DNA from: Verrucomicrobiaceae bacterium
GTDB taxonomy: Bacteria > Verrucomicrobiota > Verrucomicrobiia > Verrucomicrobiales > Verrucomicrobiaceae
Assembly: GCA_947466075.1 (NCBI GenBank)
Contig: CANIBP010000039.1
Location: forward strand, 1-62,246
Direction: 5' to 3'
Length of the DNA: 62,246 nucleotides
Below are positions 53,301-61,184 of this stretch, piece by piece. The notes below the pieces were generated by a model. That model did not search any database and had not been told where the DNA came from. It saw only the letters and a list, made by a program, of their open reading frames with translations. Position numbers and translations under genes: made by a program. Position 1 is the stretch's first letter; every line of letters begins with the position of its first letter.

Positions 53301-54261
53301 GACCGCGACGAACCGCACCGCAGTGGACGTGCTCGCCGTCGCACCCGATGGCCGCCGCTTCGCCGAGGCCGGGGTGGACAAGAGGGTGCGCATCCGCGAT
53401 GCCGCGACGCTGACTGTGCAGCAGGAATTCCGCGCGCACGACGGCCCCATCACCGCGCTCGCCTGGCACCCGACCAAGCCCATCGTGGCCACCGCCTCCG
53501 CCGACCTGAGCGTGAAGCTTTGGAACCTCGAGACCAGCCGGCGGCTGGAGGAATTCCGCGGCATGGTGACCGCGCCCAACGTGCTCGCCTTCAGCCCCAG
53601 CGGCCAGCGCCTCGGCTGCGCCGGCATCAAGAACCCCACCCGCATCTGGGAGCCGCCCTCGCTTAACGACCACCCCGCCACCGCCCAACCCGCCGACGGC
53701 TGGGAAGACCTCCTCGCCCCGCTCACCCCGGCCGAGCTCGAGAAGAACGGCCACGGCTGGAGCTTGGTAAAAGGCGAGCTTTTTAGCCCGGACACGAAGT
53801 TCGCCACGCTGCCGCTGCCCGGCAAAGTGTCCGGCAGCAGCTACCAGGTGCGCGTGAAGCTACGGCAGTTCGTCGCGGCGGGTGTCTTCCACGTGGTTCT
53901 CCCCGTCGCGGACCGGATGTGCGGGCTTGAGTTTGAAGGTCGTCCCGGCGGCGGCATCTTCTACACCGGCCTGATTCTGGTAAATGGCAAGTGGGGTAAA
54001 GACCTGCCTGGAGTCGTGGAGGGCCAACAGGTGAAGGACTCCAAGCCGCACGACCTGGAAGTGACTGTGCGCCTCGACGGCGCGAAGGCGGTCATCACCA
54101 CCACGCTCGACGACAAGCCGCTCTACGAATGGACCGGCCCCACCGCCGCCCTCAGCCAGATGAAGAATTGGGCCACCACCAAGCCCGGCTCCCTCGCCCT
54201 CGGCACCTTCGCCGGTGGTTGGGCGGTGTCTGAGGTGAAACTGAAGCGGCTGGGGAAGTGA
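50341..54261 (+). CDS. Membrane-bound Ser/Thr protein kinase with WD40 propellers and a C-terminal sandwich
   Basis: The start at 50341 gives 1306 residues. The kinase domain (about 48-385) has a Gly loop GKRIAKGGMGAIL, K77 in IAVKVM, catalytic D179 in IIHRDLKPENIM and D197 in MDWGIAK, where Phe of DFG is Trp as in many PVC kinases; GTPNYMSPEQA follows. A membrane segment spans about residues 401-424. After a coiled stretch come 10 or more WD40-type repeats (LAFSPDGEQIVVG, LAWHPTKPIVATASADLSVK, LAFSPSGQRLGCAG). The last 170 residues (YQVRVKLRQFVAAGVFHVVL to GSLALGTFAGGWAVSEVKL) look like a DUF1080-type jelly-roll. It probably signals from an extracytoplasmic ligand to cytoplasmic targets. Confidence 0.88.
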   Translation: MPAPDDPHTAAPAEFPDDMQTIAVAKPVVAAPAEVAVMGANPDSPVPFVFGKRIAKGGMGAILEGEDCKLGRTIAVKVMLDANASDDQARRFVQEAAVLGRLEHPNIVPIHDLGRDSEGALYYTMKLVKGRTLQDILDDLRRENKEALEHYTLDRLLTIFRKVCDALAFAHASNIIHRDLKPENIMVGEFGEVLVMDWGIAKVLNELGVEGSANTPVRSVPDPISGEESPRSSTVSLTATMDGAVMGTPNYMSPEQAMGKVNELDERSDIFSLGGILYAILTLRPPVEGKDVWEVLEKVQMANITEPTKFGATTGKGSAKTKGEVLEAKKITPLPHMPGGRVPNALSAVAMKALKLDKTKRYQNVAAFSADIEKYQTGFATSAEQASLMKQLTLLIKRHKGVFGTAAVALLLITALAAWFVINLREKEQRAVAEAERAMKSEAVAVQEKEAARQSLAKAALNLAEAARREGNGPEMQAALAEVPEDLRDSTYGYLLDQSDSSFARIRSAGGQIDSVAAHPRRPGVFAIADSTGKVILLEVRTGVHLLEFKPVLSPNSWGEIRLAFSPDGEQIVVGRKRADLIVIHSARDGTKLLEWEAPGTGRLEFSPDGRLLLQTETDGKLLTVWDAATGQLRWKYEPGGNEALGTFTSDSQQVVTHGYKDRVRIVSAQDGALARPLSNGDAGAFAVRPDGKMVMIGGKYDGRLKGVFLQDGKVAFDFRAHDCFGIQRLAFTPDGARFVSMAALPDGRQAIQLWDENTGAPLQTLLGGSGQITEASVHPLSGELVVAGQNTRAWNLTGTPEKWTLQGGLDSTIAFWGSDDVVFAAAPGQNAALQKLQAGTSELLWKQPSGDYRRPSVSADGRFAAIGRINGGEARDLFLLRNPGPQTEQAAVFKPSSVLTLLRLSPTGDRLATIEVFNHGVALYDPITGQQPLKLERGDMARFWDLGWVSGGQQLIGLVTAKAERGNPGSEEWIVLWDAATGKIVQTATNRTAVDVLAVAPDGRRFAEAGVDKRVRIRDAATLTVQQEFRAHDGPITALAWHPTKPIVATASADLSVKLWNLETSRRLEEFRGMVTAPNVLAFSPSGQRLGCAGIKNPTRIWEPPSLNDHPATAQPADGWEDLLAPLTPAELEKNGHGWSLVKGELFSPDTKFATLPLPGKVSGSSYQVRVKLRQFVAAGVFHVVLPVADRMCGLEFEGRPGGGIFYTGLILVNGKWGKDLPGVVEGQQVKDSKPHDLEVTVRLDGAKAVITTTLDDKPLYEWTGPTAALSQMKNWATTKPGSLALGTFAGGWAVSEVKLKRLGK

Positions 54262-54290
54262 GGTGCGGAGCGGTTGCATTCTCTCTCCGC

Positions 54291-54365
54291 ATGCCCGTTC
54301 CCGATGATCCGCACGCCGCCGCTCCTGCTGAGATTGCGGATGATTTGTTGAAGGCAGAAAAGCGG
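54291..54365 (+). pseudogene. Stump of a second kinase gene
   Basis: From 54291 the frame reads MPVPDDPHAAAPAEIADDL, almost the same as the first residues of the kinase at 50341 (MPAPDDPHTAAPAEFPDDM). After about 24 codons the likeness ends where the tail of the convergent phosphodiesterase gene begins at 54367. It is the truncated remains of a tandem paralogue, lying only 29 bases after the intact kinase stop. Confidence 0.65.
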
Positions 54366-54366
54366 C

Positions 54367-55743
54367 CTACTTGCCCTCCAAGAGCGGCTGCAAGACGGGA
54401 CCGTCCATGTTTTCCACCTTCAAGCCGAGCAAGGCGGCAAGCGTGGGTGCCACGGAGGTGTTGCTGACCGTGCCGCATGTAGCACCTGCCTGGATGCCCG
54501 CGCCCCAGGCGACGAAGGCCGCGTGCATGTCCGGCTGTGCGGCGTCCGATCCGTGCGAGCCTTTGGTCACCTCATCCGGCGGCGTCACGACCACATCGCC
54601 TGCTGGCGAGTCCACGAAATTGAAACCGCTCGCCGCGGACAGCACGAGGTCAGCCATCTGCGGGTTCTTCGCCGGATCAGGCAGCCCATGGGCGGCGAAG
54701 TCGCCCGGTGTGATCACGGCTCCCACGCCCTCCAGTTGGCGAAACTGCTCGGCAAGCTTCACGACCTGAGCCGCACGACCCTCCTCCTGCAGCACATAGA
54801 CAAAGCAGGCTCCGCCCTGCGCCACGGCACGGACACTGCCGCCCGTGATGCGCGTCCCGAGCGCGGTGAGCAATCCTGCCTGCCGCAGCAGCACATTGGG
54901 CTGGATCCGCCGACGGTAAGAGATGAAGCCATGATCGGACACCACCACCAGCGTCGCGCGCCCGCCATGAGTGCGCTGCAGTTCCTGCCAGAGCTCGCCC
55001 ACGCAGGCGTCCTGATTTTTCAATGCGGCATAGGCCTGCGGAGAGCGGGGACCAAACCGATGCTGCGCGTGATCGAGCTCCACAAAATGCATGAGCAGCA
55101 GATGCGGGCGATGAACGCCCATCAGATGCTTCCCCATCTGCGCAAACATGCGATCCCGCTCGGCGATGCGCTCGGTGTTCCACCACTCCTCCTGCATGCC
55201 CCAAGGGATGCCTTTCGCCGTGAACTCCTCCAGCAGCGAGGGTGTGGCGAACTGCTTCACCAAGGCAATCGTGCCCACATCCGGGATGGTCCAATCCAGG
55301 GTGCGCGCCCCGCGAGTCGCGGGCCAGATCAACGAGGCCGTCTTCAATCCCGCTTGCTTCGCGAGGTCGTAGATCGTCGGCACCTTCACGATCTCGTCCT
55401 TGTTGAAGAGGGGATCGACCACCAGCGGCACGATCTCGTTCTTCACGCGATCAAGCACGCTGTTGCCAAGCACCCCATGTTTTCCAGGATGGACGCCCGT
55501 GACCAGCGTGGTGTGGTTGGGCCAGGTGACCGTGGGCATCGAGGCGATCATGCCCTGCGCACGCGCCCCCTCGGCGACCAGGCGGCGCAGCATCGGGATC
55601 TCCGCCACGGGATCGTCGAGGTAGAAGTTTGCCAGGCCATCCACGCTCACCATCAAGACGATGCGATCAGGCGTTTCCGCATCCATGCGGGGGGCACCAA
55701 GCAGCATGAAGAGAGCGAGCGGGAGAATGGAAACACGGAACAT
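54367..55743 (-). CDS. Secreted type I phosphodiesterase / nucleotide pyrophosphatase family protein
   Basis: The 458-residue product has a signal peptide (MFRVSILPLALFMLLGAPRM, cut after DA). VLMVSVDGLANFYLDD supplies the first metal Asp (D35), and MPTVTWPNHTTLVTG contains T73, the nucleophilic Thr of NPP-type alkaline phosphatase superfamily members. HFVELDHAQHRFGPRS and VVVSDHGFISYRR carry the remaining metal ligands, with a final MHAAFVAWGAGI. Activity on phosphodiesters outside the cytoplasm is expected. It converges on the kinase stump, and the gene's upstream part faces the methyltransferase remnant. Confidence 0.88.
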   Translation of the reverse strand: MFRVSILPLALFMLLGAPRMDAETPDRIVLMVSVDGLANFYLDDPVAEIPMLRRLVAEGARAQGMIASMPTVTWPNHTTLVTGVHPGKHGVLGNSVLDRVKNEIVPLVVDPLFNKDEIVKVPTIYDLAKQAGLKTASLIWPATRGARTLDWTIPDVGTIALVKQFATPSLLEEFTAKGIPWGMQEEWWNTERIAERDRMFAQMGKHLMGVHRPHLLLMHFVELDHAQHRFGPRSPQAYAALKNQDACVGELWQELQRTHGGRATLVVVSDHGFISYRRRIQPNVLLRQAGLLTALGTRITGGSVRAVAQGGACFVYVLQEEGRAAQVVKLAEQFRQLEGVGAVITPGDFAAHGLPDPAKNPQMADLVLSAASGFNFVDSPAGDVVVTPPDEVTKGSHGSDAAQPDMHAAFVAWGAGIQAGATCGTVSNTSVAPTLAALLGLKVENMDGPVLQPLLEGK

Positions 55744-55837
55744 CCCTGCGCTGTAGCCTGCCTGCTCCGCGTTTCAAGCGATGCTGTGCAACGATGGAAC
55801 CTCTCTGGCAGGGCGGAGTCAGAGGTGAAGCACGCCT

Positions 55838-55984
55838 TTAGCGCCGAACGTGCAGAAACAGATTCACCCCCTCGGGCTCCCACTGCACGTCGATGGAATC
55901 CGCCGCCGCGCCTGCTTCGAGCGCCAGCTCGCGCAAATGATCGCGAGTGCGGTGCTGCAGCACCCAGTCGCCGAGCAGCTCCAT
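55838..55984 (-). pseudogene. C-terminal 48 codons of the methyltransferase, cut off by an in-frame stop
   Basis: Right after the TAA at 55987-55985 the same frame continues MELLGDWVLQHRTRDHLREL and ends NLFLHVRR before TAA at 55840-55838. This matches the expected ending of the methyltransferase family, where a Tyr would stand in the place of the stop (SRDxMEL). A single base change explains it. An ATG follows the stop directly, so re-initiation could make a 48-residue peptide, but it would lack the catalytic core. Confidence 0.65.
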
Positions 55985-56785
55985 TTAGTCACGGCTGGGA
56001 TTGAAGTCGGAAAAATTGCCCACCACCACTTCCCCACCCCGCTTTGTCACAGCCATGAGCGCCTTCAGCAGATACACAAACGTGCGGTCCGTGAGGTAAT
56101 CAAACAACCCCGCCGACCAGACGAGTTCGTAGCCCTTCGCCGGCAGAAACCGCAGCACGTTGCGATGATAAAACTCCACACGCTTCGCAAATGGCGCACA
56201 CAACGCCTTCGCACGCTCGACTGTATGAATTTCCGCGTCCACGCAGTCGAACAGCACCTCGCGCTCAGGATTGTCCAGCACCCACTCGCGCACATCCCGC
56301 GCTGGGCCGCTGGCGACGTTCAACACACTCAGTGGTGCCTTGGTGCGGCCCGCCGTGTGCGAGTTCAGCAGTTGATGGAAGTAGGCTTTGCGATTGCGCA
56401 CCGCGTTCGGCGCCGCCTGCGAGTGGAAATACAGGTCCCAGCGGCGCAGGTGCGGCTCCTGAGCCGTTTGCAGCGTGTAGATGGCCTCGATGATCTCGAA
56501 GTCGCCGCTGTAGCCAAATTTTTTGCCCAACGCCCGGGCCTGCATCGTGCCTTCGAGATGCCGGTGCGTGATGTCCTGCGCATAAGCCACCACATCATCG
56601 CGTGCGATCACCTTCGCCCGCACGGCATCCCCAAGCTGTCGCAGGGTGCGATTCATGAGCGCATACTCGTTCGGCATCGGTCCGCCATTGGCGATGAGTT
56701 CGCGCATCAACTCATCAACCTGCATCAGCGGCGCGACACCACCCCGGCGGTCGTACATTCGTTCTTGGAGGACAAGAGGAGGCAT
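55985..56785 (-). CDS. Class I SAM-dependent methyltransferase, truncated by an in-frame stop
   Basis: The 266-residue product has LSVLNVASGPARDVREWVL as SAM-binding motif I, FDCVDAEIHTVERAKAL as motif II, and YELVWSAGLFDYLTDRTF as the motif IV/post region. The N-terminal 100 residues are helical (VDELMRELIANGGPMPNEYAL). It ends NFSDFNPSRD at a TAA, while the frame goes on for 48 more codons. The core fold is nearly complete, so the short form could keep some activity, but the last strand is missing. Divergent to the DUF1549 gene at 56882 with a 96-base gap. Substrate unknown. Confidence 0.75.
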   Translation of the reverse strand: MPPLVLQERMYDRRGGVAPLMQVDELMRELIANGGPMPNEYALMNRTLRQLGDAVRAKVIARDDVVAYAQDITHRHLEGTMQARALGKKFGYSGDFEIIEAIYTLQTAQEPHLRRWDLYFHSQAAPNAVRNRKAYFHQLLNSHTAGRTKAPLSVLNVASGPARDVREWVLDNPEREVLFDCVDAEIHTVERAKALCAPFAKRVEFYHRNVLRFLPAKGYELVWSAGLFDYLTDRTFVYLLKALMAVTKRGGEVVVGNFSDFNPSRD

Positions 56786-56881
56786 GCGGAGAGTGAAAAG
56801 GCGTAACTTACTGATAATAAGCCTTTCTTAACCAATCGGGAAGCGAAAAATTCGGCCACCCGTCCGTTACCTGAGACCTTC

Positions 56882-59635
56882 ATGCCGTTTCCCCTCTGGA
56901 TTTCAGCCCTCATCACCGTCAGCGCCATCGCCGCGCCCGTGGACTTTGTTCGTGATGTGCGGCCCATCTTCCAGCACCACTGCTACTCATGCCACGGCGA
57001 GAAAAAGCAGAAGTCCGGCCTGCGCCTCGACATCAAATCGCTCGCCTTCAAAGGCGGCGACAAGCACGCGCCTGACATCATCGCCAGCAAACCGAAGGAC
57101 AGCCCGCTCATCCACTTCATCACCACCGATGACGAGGACAAACTCATGCCGCCCAAAGGCAAACTCTCCTCCACCGAGATCGGAACACTCACCGCCTGGA
57201 TCAACGAAGGCGCAGCGTGGCCCGATGGCGTCGATCTAGCCAAACTCGAAGACCGGCGTGATCACTGGAGCTTCAAACCGCTCCCAAGGAGGGGCGCTTT
57301 CCAAGCGCCCTCGGCGGTTGAAAACCGCCGCTCCCTGGATGCCTTCATCGACGCCAAGCTCAAAGAGAAAGGCCTCACGATGTCTCCCGAGGCCGACCCC
57401 ATCTCCTGGCTCCGCCGCGTCACCTTCGATCTCACGGGTCTGCCTCCCACACCCGAGGAAGTCGCCGAGTTTTTGAAGCACAAAGACCACGCGGCTGTCG
57501 TCGAGCGCTTGCTCACATCACCACGCTACGGTGAACGCTGGGCGCAGCACTGGCTCGATGTCGTGCGTTACGCCGACACACACGGCTTTGAAGTGAACAC
57601 CGAGCGCCCGAACGCCTGGCCTTACCGCGACTACGTCATCAATGCCTTCAACAACGACACACCCTATGACCGCTTCATCAAAGAGCAGCTCATCGGCGAT
57701 GCGATGGGCCAAGACGCCGCCACCGGCTTCCTCGTCACTGCGTCCGTGCTTCTTCCCGGCCAGATCGGCAAAGATGATCAATCCAAGCGTCTCGCTCGGC
57801 AGGATTCCATTGATGAGATCGTCGTGAACATCGGCCAGACCTTCCTCGGCCTCAGCATCGGCTGCGCGCGCTGCCACGATCACAAATTCGATCCCATCAC
57901 GGCCAAAGACTACTACGCCATGCAGGCCTTCGTCGCCGGCGTGGAGTATGGCGACCGCGATCTGCGCACACCGGAGGCCGAGGTCGCACGTGCGGAAGCC
58001 GCGCGACTCAAACCGCGTCTTGCCGAGATCGACAAAGAACTCGCCCGCTTCGTTCCCTTGGTGAAATCCGGTGCCGAACGCCCCATGATCAACGCCCGTG
58101 AAAACGCAGACCGTTTTGCGCCAACGAAAGCCAAGCGTGTGCGCTTCACCATCAAAGCCACGAACAATCTGGAGCCATGCATCGACGAACTCGAAGTCTT
58201 CAACACCAGCGGAGAAAACGTCGCGCTCGCCACCGCAGGCACGCTACGCAAGTCGGGTGGCGACATCGGTGTCGCCGAGCGTCACGAGCTGCGCTTCATC
58301 AACGATGGTCGCTACGGCAACGGGCGCAGTTGGATGGCTAGCGAGATTGGCAAAGGCTGGGTCGAGCTGGAGTTCACAAAGGAGCAGACCATCGAGCGCA
58401 TCGTCTGGGGCCGTGATCGCGAGGGCAAATTCGCCGACCGCCTCGCCATCGACTATCAAATCGAAATCGGCGACAACGCAGGCCGATGGCACAACGTCGC
58501 CGATGCGAGCGACCGGCAAACGTTTGACCCGAAGAACAAAAAGCTCGTGAAGCCCACGCTCAACGGCCTCAGCTCTGATGAAGCCAAGCGTGCCAAACCG
58601 TTGATGCAGGAAAAGGCCGACATCGAAGCCAAGATCCGCGCTGCTGAGAACGAGCAAAAAGTCTTCGCGGGCACCTTCCGCGCGCCGGATGAAATCCATC
58701 TGCTCAATCGCGGTGATCCCGAGCAGCCGAAGGAACCCGTCACACCCGCCGTGCTCAGCGCCCTCGCCGATTTGAATCTGCCGAAGGAATCCGTCGAGCA
58801 AGTGCGCCGGAAAACCCTCGCTGAGTGGATCGCCAGCCCGCAGAACCCGCTCACCGCCCGCGTGATGGTGAACCGCATTTGGCAAGGCCACTTCGGCAGC
58901 GGACTCGTGCCCACGCCGAGTGACTTTGGCCACCTGGGCGTGAAGCCCAGCCATCCCGAGTTACTAGACTGGCTCGCCGCCGAGTTCATCCGCAGCGGCT
59001 GGAGCGTAAAGCACATGCACCGCTTGATCGTGCTGAGTACGACGTATCGACAATCCTCCATGTCCAACGCCATCGCTGCCGATAAAGACGCAGACGTCCG
59101 CTACCTCTGGTGCTTTCCATCCCACCGCCTCGAAGCCGAATCCATTCGCGACTCAATGCTCGCCGTCAGCGGTCAGCTCAATTTGAAGATGCAAGGCCGT
59201 GGCTTCAATCTCTTCGATCAACGCGGCGGTCTCAGCGGCTTCGATCCCATCGAAACTTTCACGCCCGACAACCAACGCCGCATGATCTACGCGCACAAAG
59301 TTCGCCGCGAACCCGAGACCGTTTTCGGCGCCTTCGACTGTCCCGACGCGGGTCAAAGCACCGCCATCCGCCGCGCCAGCACCACGCCGATCCAAGCGCT
59401 CAATCTCTTCAACAGCCGCTTCACTCTCACCCAAGCCGAAGCCTTCGCATCGCGCGTAATAAAGGAAGTGGGTAATGACCCAGCGAAGCAAATCACACGC
59501 GCTTACCAACTCGCCTTCAGCCGCGCTCCGACTCGTGAAGAACTCGCCGAAACCGAAATCATCATCAAACAACACGGCCTCGTCACGCTTTGCCGCGCAC
59601 TATTCAACAGCAACGAGTTCCTCTTCGTCCCATGA
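56882..59635 (+). CDS. PSCyt1 + DUF1549 + DUF1553 protein with inserted discoidin-like domain
   Basis: The 917-residue protein has a short signal and, from residue 20, a Planctomycete-type cytochrome c domain (RPIFQHHCYSCHGEKKQ; C34, C37, H38). The DUF1549 part contains WLRRVTFDLTGLPPTPEEVA and a second heme-type motif GCARCHDHKFD (C328, C331, H332). A discoidin-like insertion (about 405-545: VRFTIKATNNLEPCIDELEV, WVELEFTKEQTIERIVWG) follows. DUF1553 ends with LTARVMVNRIWQGHFGSGL and FGAFDCPDAGQS. Bases 57288-57334 within the gene are a double-hairpin repeat read in frame. The DUF1501 gene overlaps its stop by ATGA, so they form an operon; the pair may work together in or near the outer membrane. 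Confidence 0.88.
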   Translation: MPFPLWISALITVSAIAAPVDFVRDVRPIFQHHCYSCHGEKKQKSGLRLDIKSLAFKGGDKHAPDIIASKPKDSPLIHFITTDDEDKLMPPKGKLSSTEIGTLTAWINEGAAWPDGVDLAKLEDRRDHWSFKPLPRRGAFQAPSAVENRRSLDAFIDAKLKEKGLTMSPEADPISWLRRVTFDLTGLPPTPEEVAEFLKHKDHAAVVERLLTSPRYGERWAQHWLDVVRYADTHGFEVNTERPNAWPYRDYVINAFNNDTPYDRFIKEQLIGDAMGQDAATGFLVTASVLLPGQIGKDDQSKRLARQDSIDEIVVNIGQTFLGLSIGCARCHDHKFDPITAKDYYAMQAFVAGVEYGDRDLRTPEAEVARAEAARLKPRLAEIDKELARFVPLVKSGAERPMINARENADRFAPTKAKRVRFTIKATNNLEPCIDELEVFNTSGENVALATAGTLRKSGGDIGVAERHELRFINDGRYGNGRSWMASEIGKGWVELEFTKEQTIERIVWGRDREGKFADRLAIDYQIEIGDNAGRWHNVADASDRQTFDPKNKKLVKPTLNGLSSDEAKRAKPLMQEKADIEAKIRAAENEQKVFAGTFRAPDEIHLLNRGDPEQPKEPVTPAVLSALADLNLPKESVEQVRRKTLAEWIASPQNPLTARVMVNRIWQGHFGSGLVPTPSDFGHLGVKPSHPELLDWLAAEFIRSGWSVKHMHRLIVLSTTYRQSSMSNAIAADKDADVRYLWCFPSHRLEAESIRDSMLAVSGQLNLKMQGRGFNLFDQRGGLSGFDPIETFTPDNQRRMIYAHKVRREPETVFGAFDCPDAGQSTAIRRASTTPIQALNLFNSRFTLTQAEAFASRVIKEVGNDPAKQITRAYQLAFSRAPTREELAETEIIIKQHGLVTLCRALFNSNEFLFVP
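57288..57334. repeat. Double-hairpin REP-like repeat, in frame inside a coding sequence
   Basis: GGGCGCTT (57292-57299) pairs with AAGCGCCC (57303-57310); CGGCGGTT (57312-57319) pairs with AACCGCCG (57323-57330); GGAG (57288-57291) and CTCC (57331-57334) close the whole. It encodes RRGAFQAPSAVENRRS between two parts of DUF1549 where homologues have a variable Pro-rich linker. The frame is kept. Confidence 0.7.
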
Positions 59636-61101
59636 GTCCGCACGTCGAACATCTTTCCATCCCTGGCCGTGTTTTGCTCGATCGACGCGGCTTTCTCTCG
59701 AACAGCGCCACCGCGCTCGGCTCCATCGCGTTGACGAACTTGCTCGGCCTTGACGGCCTGCTCGCGGCGAATGGTCCGGTCATTGATCCCGCACGACCCT
59801 ATGCGCCACGTCAGCCGCATTTCTCGGCGAAGGCGAAGAACGTCGTCGTTATCTTCTGTGCCGGTGCGGTGAGTCAGCTTGAGACGTGGGATTACAAACC
59901 TGAGCTGATCAAATGGGACAACAAACCTTTGCCGGGCGGCCCCGCAGTCACCTTCCAAGGCCCCGCAGGCAATCTCGCGCGGCCTCAGTATGCGTTTCGT
60001 CCCCGCGGCCAAACCGGCAAGTGGGTGAGCGACATGATCCCACATCTCGCTGAGCTGACGGATGACTTCGCCTTCGTGCATTCGCTCACGAGCAAGTCGA
60101 ACACGCATGGCCCTGCGGAAAATTTCCTCTCCACCGGCTTCAACCTCGATGGCTTCCCGAGTCTCGGTGCATGGGTGACTTATGCGCTCGGCAGCGAAAG
60201 CCAGGAACTGCCTTCGTATGTCGCGATTCCCGATCCACGCGGTGTCCCCCAGAACGGCGCGAACAACTGGGGGCCCGGATTTCTCCCAGCCGCGTTTCAA
60301 GGCACCACGATGAGTTCCAAGTCGCCCGTACGTCACCTCACCGCGCCGGGCGTCTCCGCCAATGCCGACCAAGCCGCACGCTCCTTGCTGCAAAAGATGA
60401 ACGCACGTCATCTGGAGGAGCATCCCGGTGATCAGAAACTCGCCGCACGCATCGCCAGCTACGAACTTGCTGCACGCATGCAACTCAGCGTGCCGGAGAT
60501 CAATGATCTGAGCACTGAACCCGCGCACATTCTGAAACTCTACGGCGCCGACGACACGCAGAACGCCGACAAGGCCGCCTTCGCCAAGAACTGCATCCTC
60601 GCGCGTCGCCTCATCGAACGAGGGGTGCGTTTCGTGCAGCTTTTCAACGGTGCCTATGCCAGCGGCGGCAAACTCAACTGGGACGGCCACAGCGACCTCA
60701 AAGGGCAGTATGATGTCCACGCCTCCATCCTCGATCAGCCTGCCGCTGCCTTGATTCGCGATCTCAAGCAACGCGGCCTGCTTCAAGACACGCTCGTCGT
60801 TTGGTGTACCGAATTTGGCCGCATGCCCTTCTTCCAAAAAGGAGCCAAAGGCCGCGACCACAATCCCGATGGCTTCACCTGCTGGATGACCGGCGCAGGC
60901 GTGAGGCCCGGTGTCAGCCATGGTGAGTGCGATGAACTCGGCCAAAAGGCTGTGAAGGACATTCACCCGCTCTACGACTTCAACGCCACCATCCTGCACC
61001 TCCTCGGATTAGATCACGAGCGCCTTACCTTCGAGCACAACGGCTTCCAACGCCGCCTCACGAATGTCGAGGGACATGTCATCCGCGAAATGCTGGCGTG
61101 A
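59632..61101 (+). CDS. DUF1501 domain-containing protein (Tat-exported)
   Basis: The ATG at 59632 overlaps the DUF1549/1553 stop (ATGA) and gives 489 residues. A twin-arginine signal VLLDRRGFLSNSAT (R18-R19) is followed by a hydrophobic stretch. The core shows AKAKNVVVIFCAGAVSQLET, SNTHGPAENFLSTGF, FVQLFNGAYASGGKLNWDGH, TLVVWCTEFGRMPF and GRDHNPDGFTCWM, matching the DUF1501 sulfatase-like fold. HDYNATILHLLG is present as YDFNATILHLLGLDHERL. It likely works with the gene upstream. The second copy in the window is at 46279. Confidence 0.88.
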   Translation: MSPHVEHLSIPGRVLLDRRGFLSNSATALGSIALTNLLGLDGLLAANGPVIDPARPYAPRQPHFSAKAKNVVVIFCAGAVSQLETWDYKPELIKWDNKPLPGGPAVTFQGPAGNLARPQYAFRPRGQTGKWVSDMIPHLAELTDDFAFVHSLTSKSNTHGPAENFLSTGFNLDGFPSLGAWVTYALGSESQELPSYVAIPDPRGVPQNGANNWGPGFLPAAFQGTTMSSKSPVRHLTAPGVSANADQAARSLLQKMNARHLEEHPGDQKLAARIASYELAARMQLSVPEINDLSTEPAHILKLYGADDTQNADKAAFAKNCILARRLIERGVRFVQLFNGAYASGGKLNWDGHSDLKGQYDVHASILDQPAAALIRDLKQRGLLQDTLVVWCTEFGRMPFFQKGAKGRDHNPDGFTCWMTGAGVRPGVSHGECDELGQKAVKDIHPLYDFNATILHLLGLDHERLTFEHNGFQRRLTNVEGHVIREMLA

Positions 61102-61184
61102 ATCCGCCGTTTAGCGGACTTGCGTTCGCTGAACTCTTTTTGGCACCGTCAAAAGCAGCGCTCCAAACATCCATTGCTCCCTCC

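Noticed and set aside
61102..61184. GTG start at 61098 for the last alpha/beta hydrolase
   Set aside because: It would place 29 residues before a clean signal peptide beginning at the ATG 61185.
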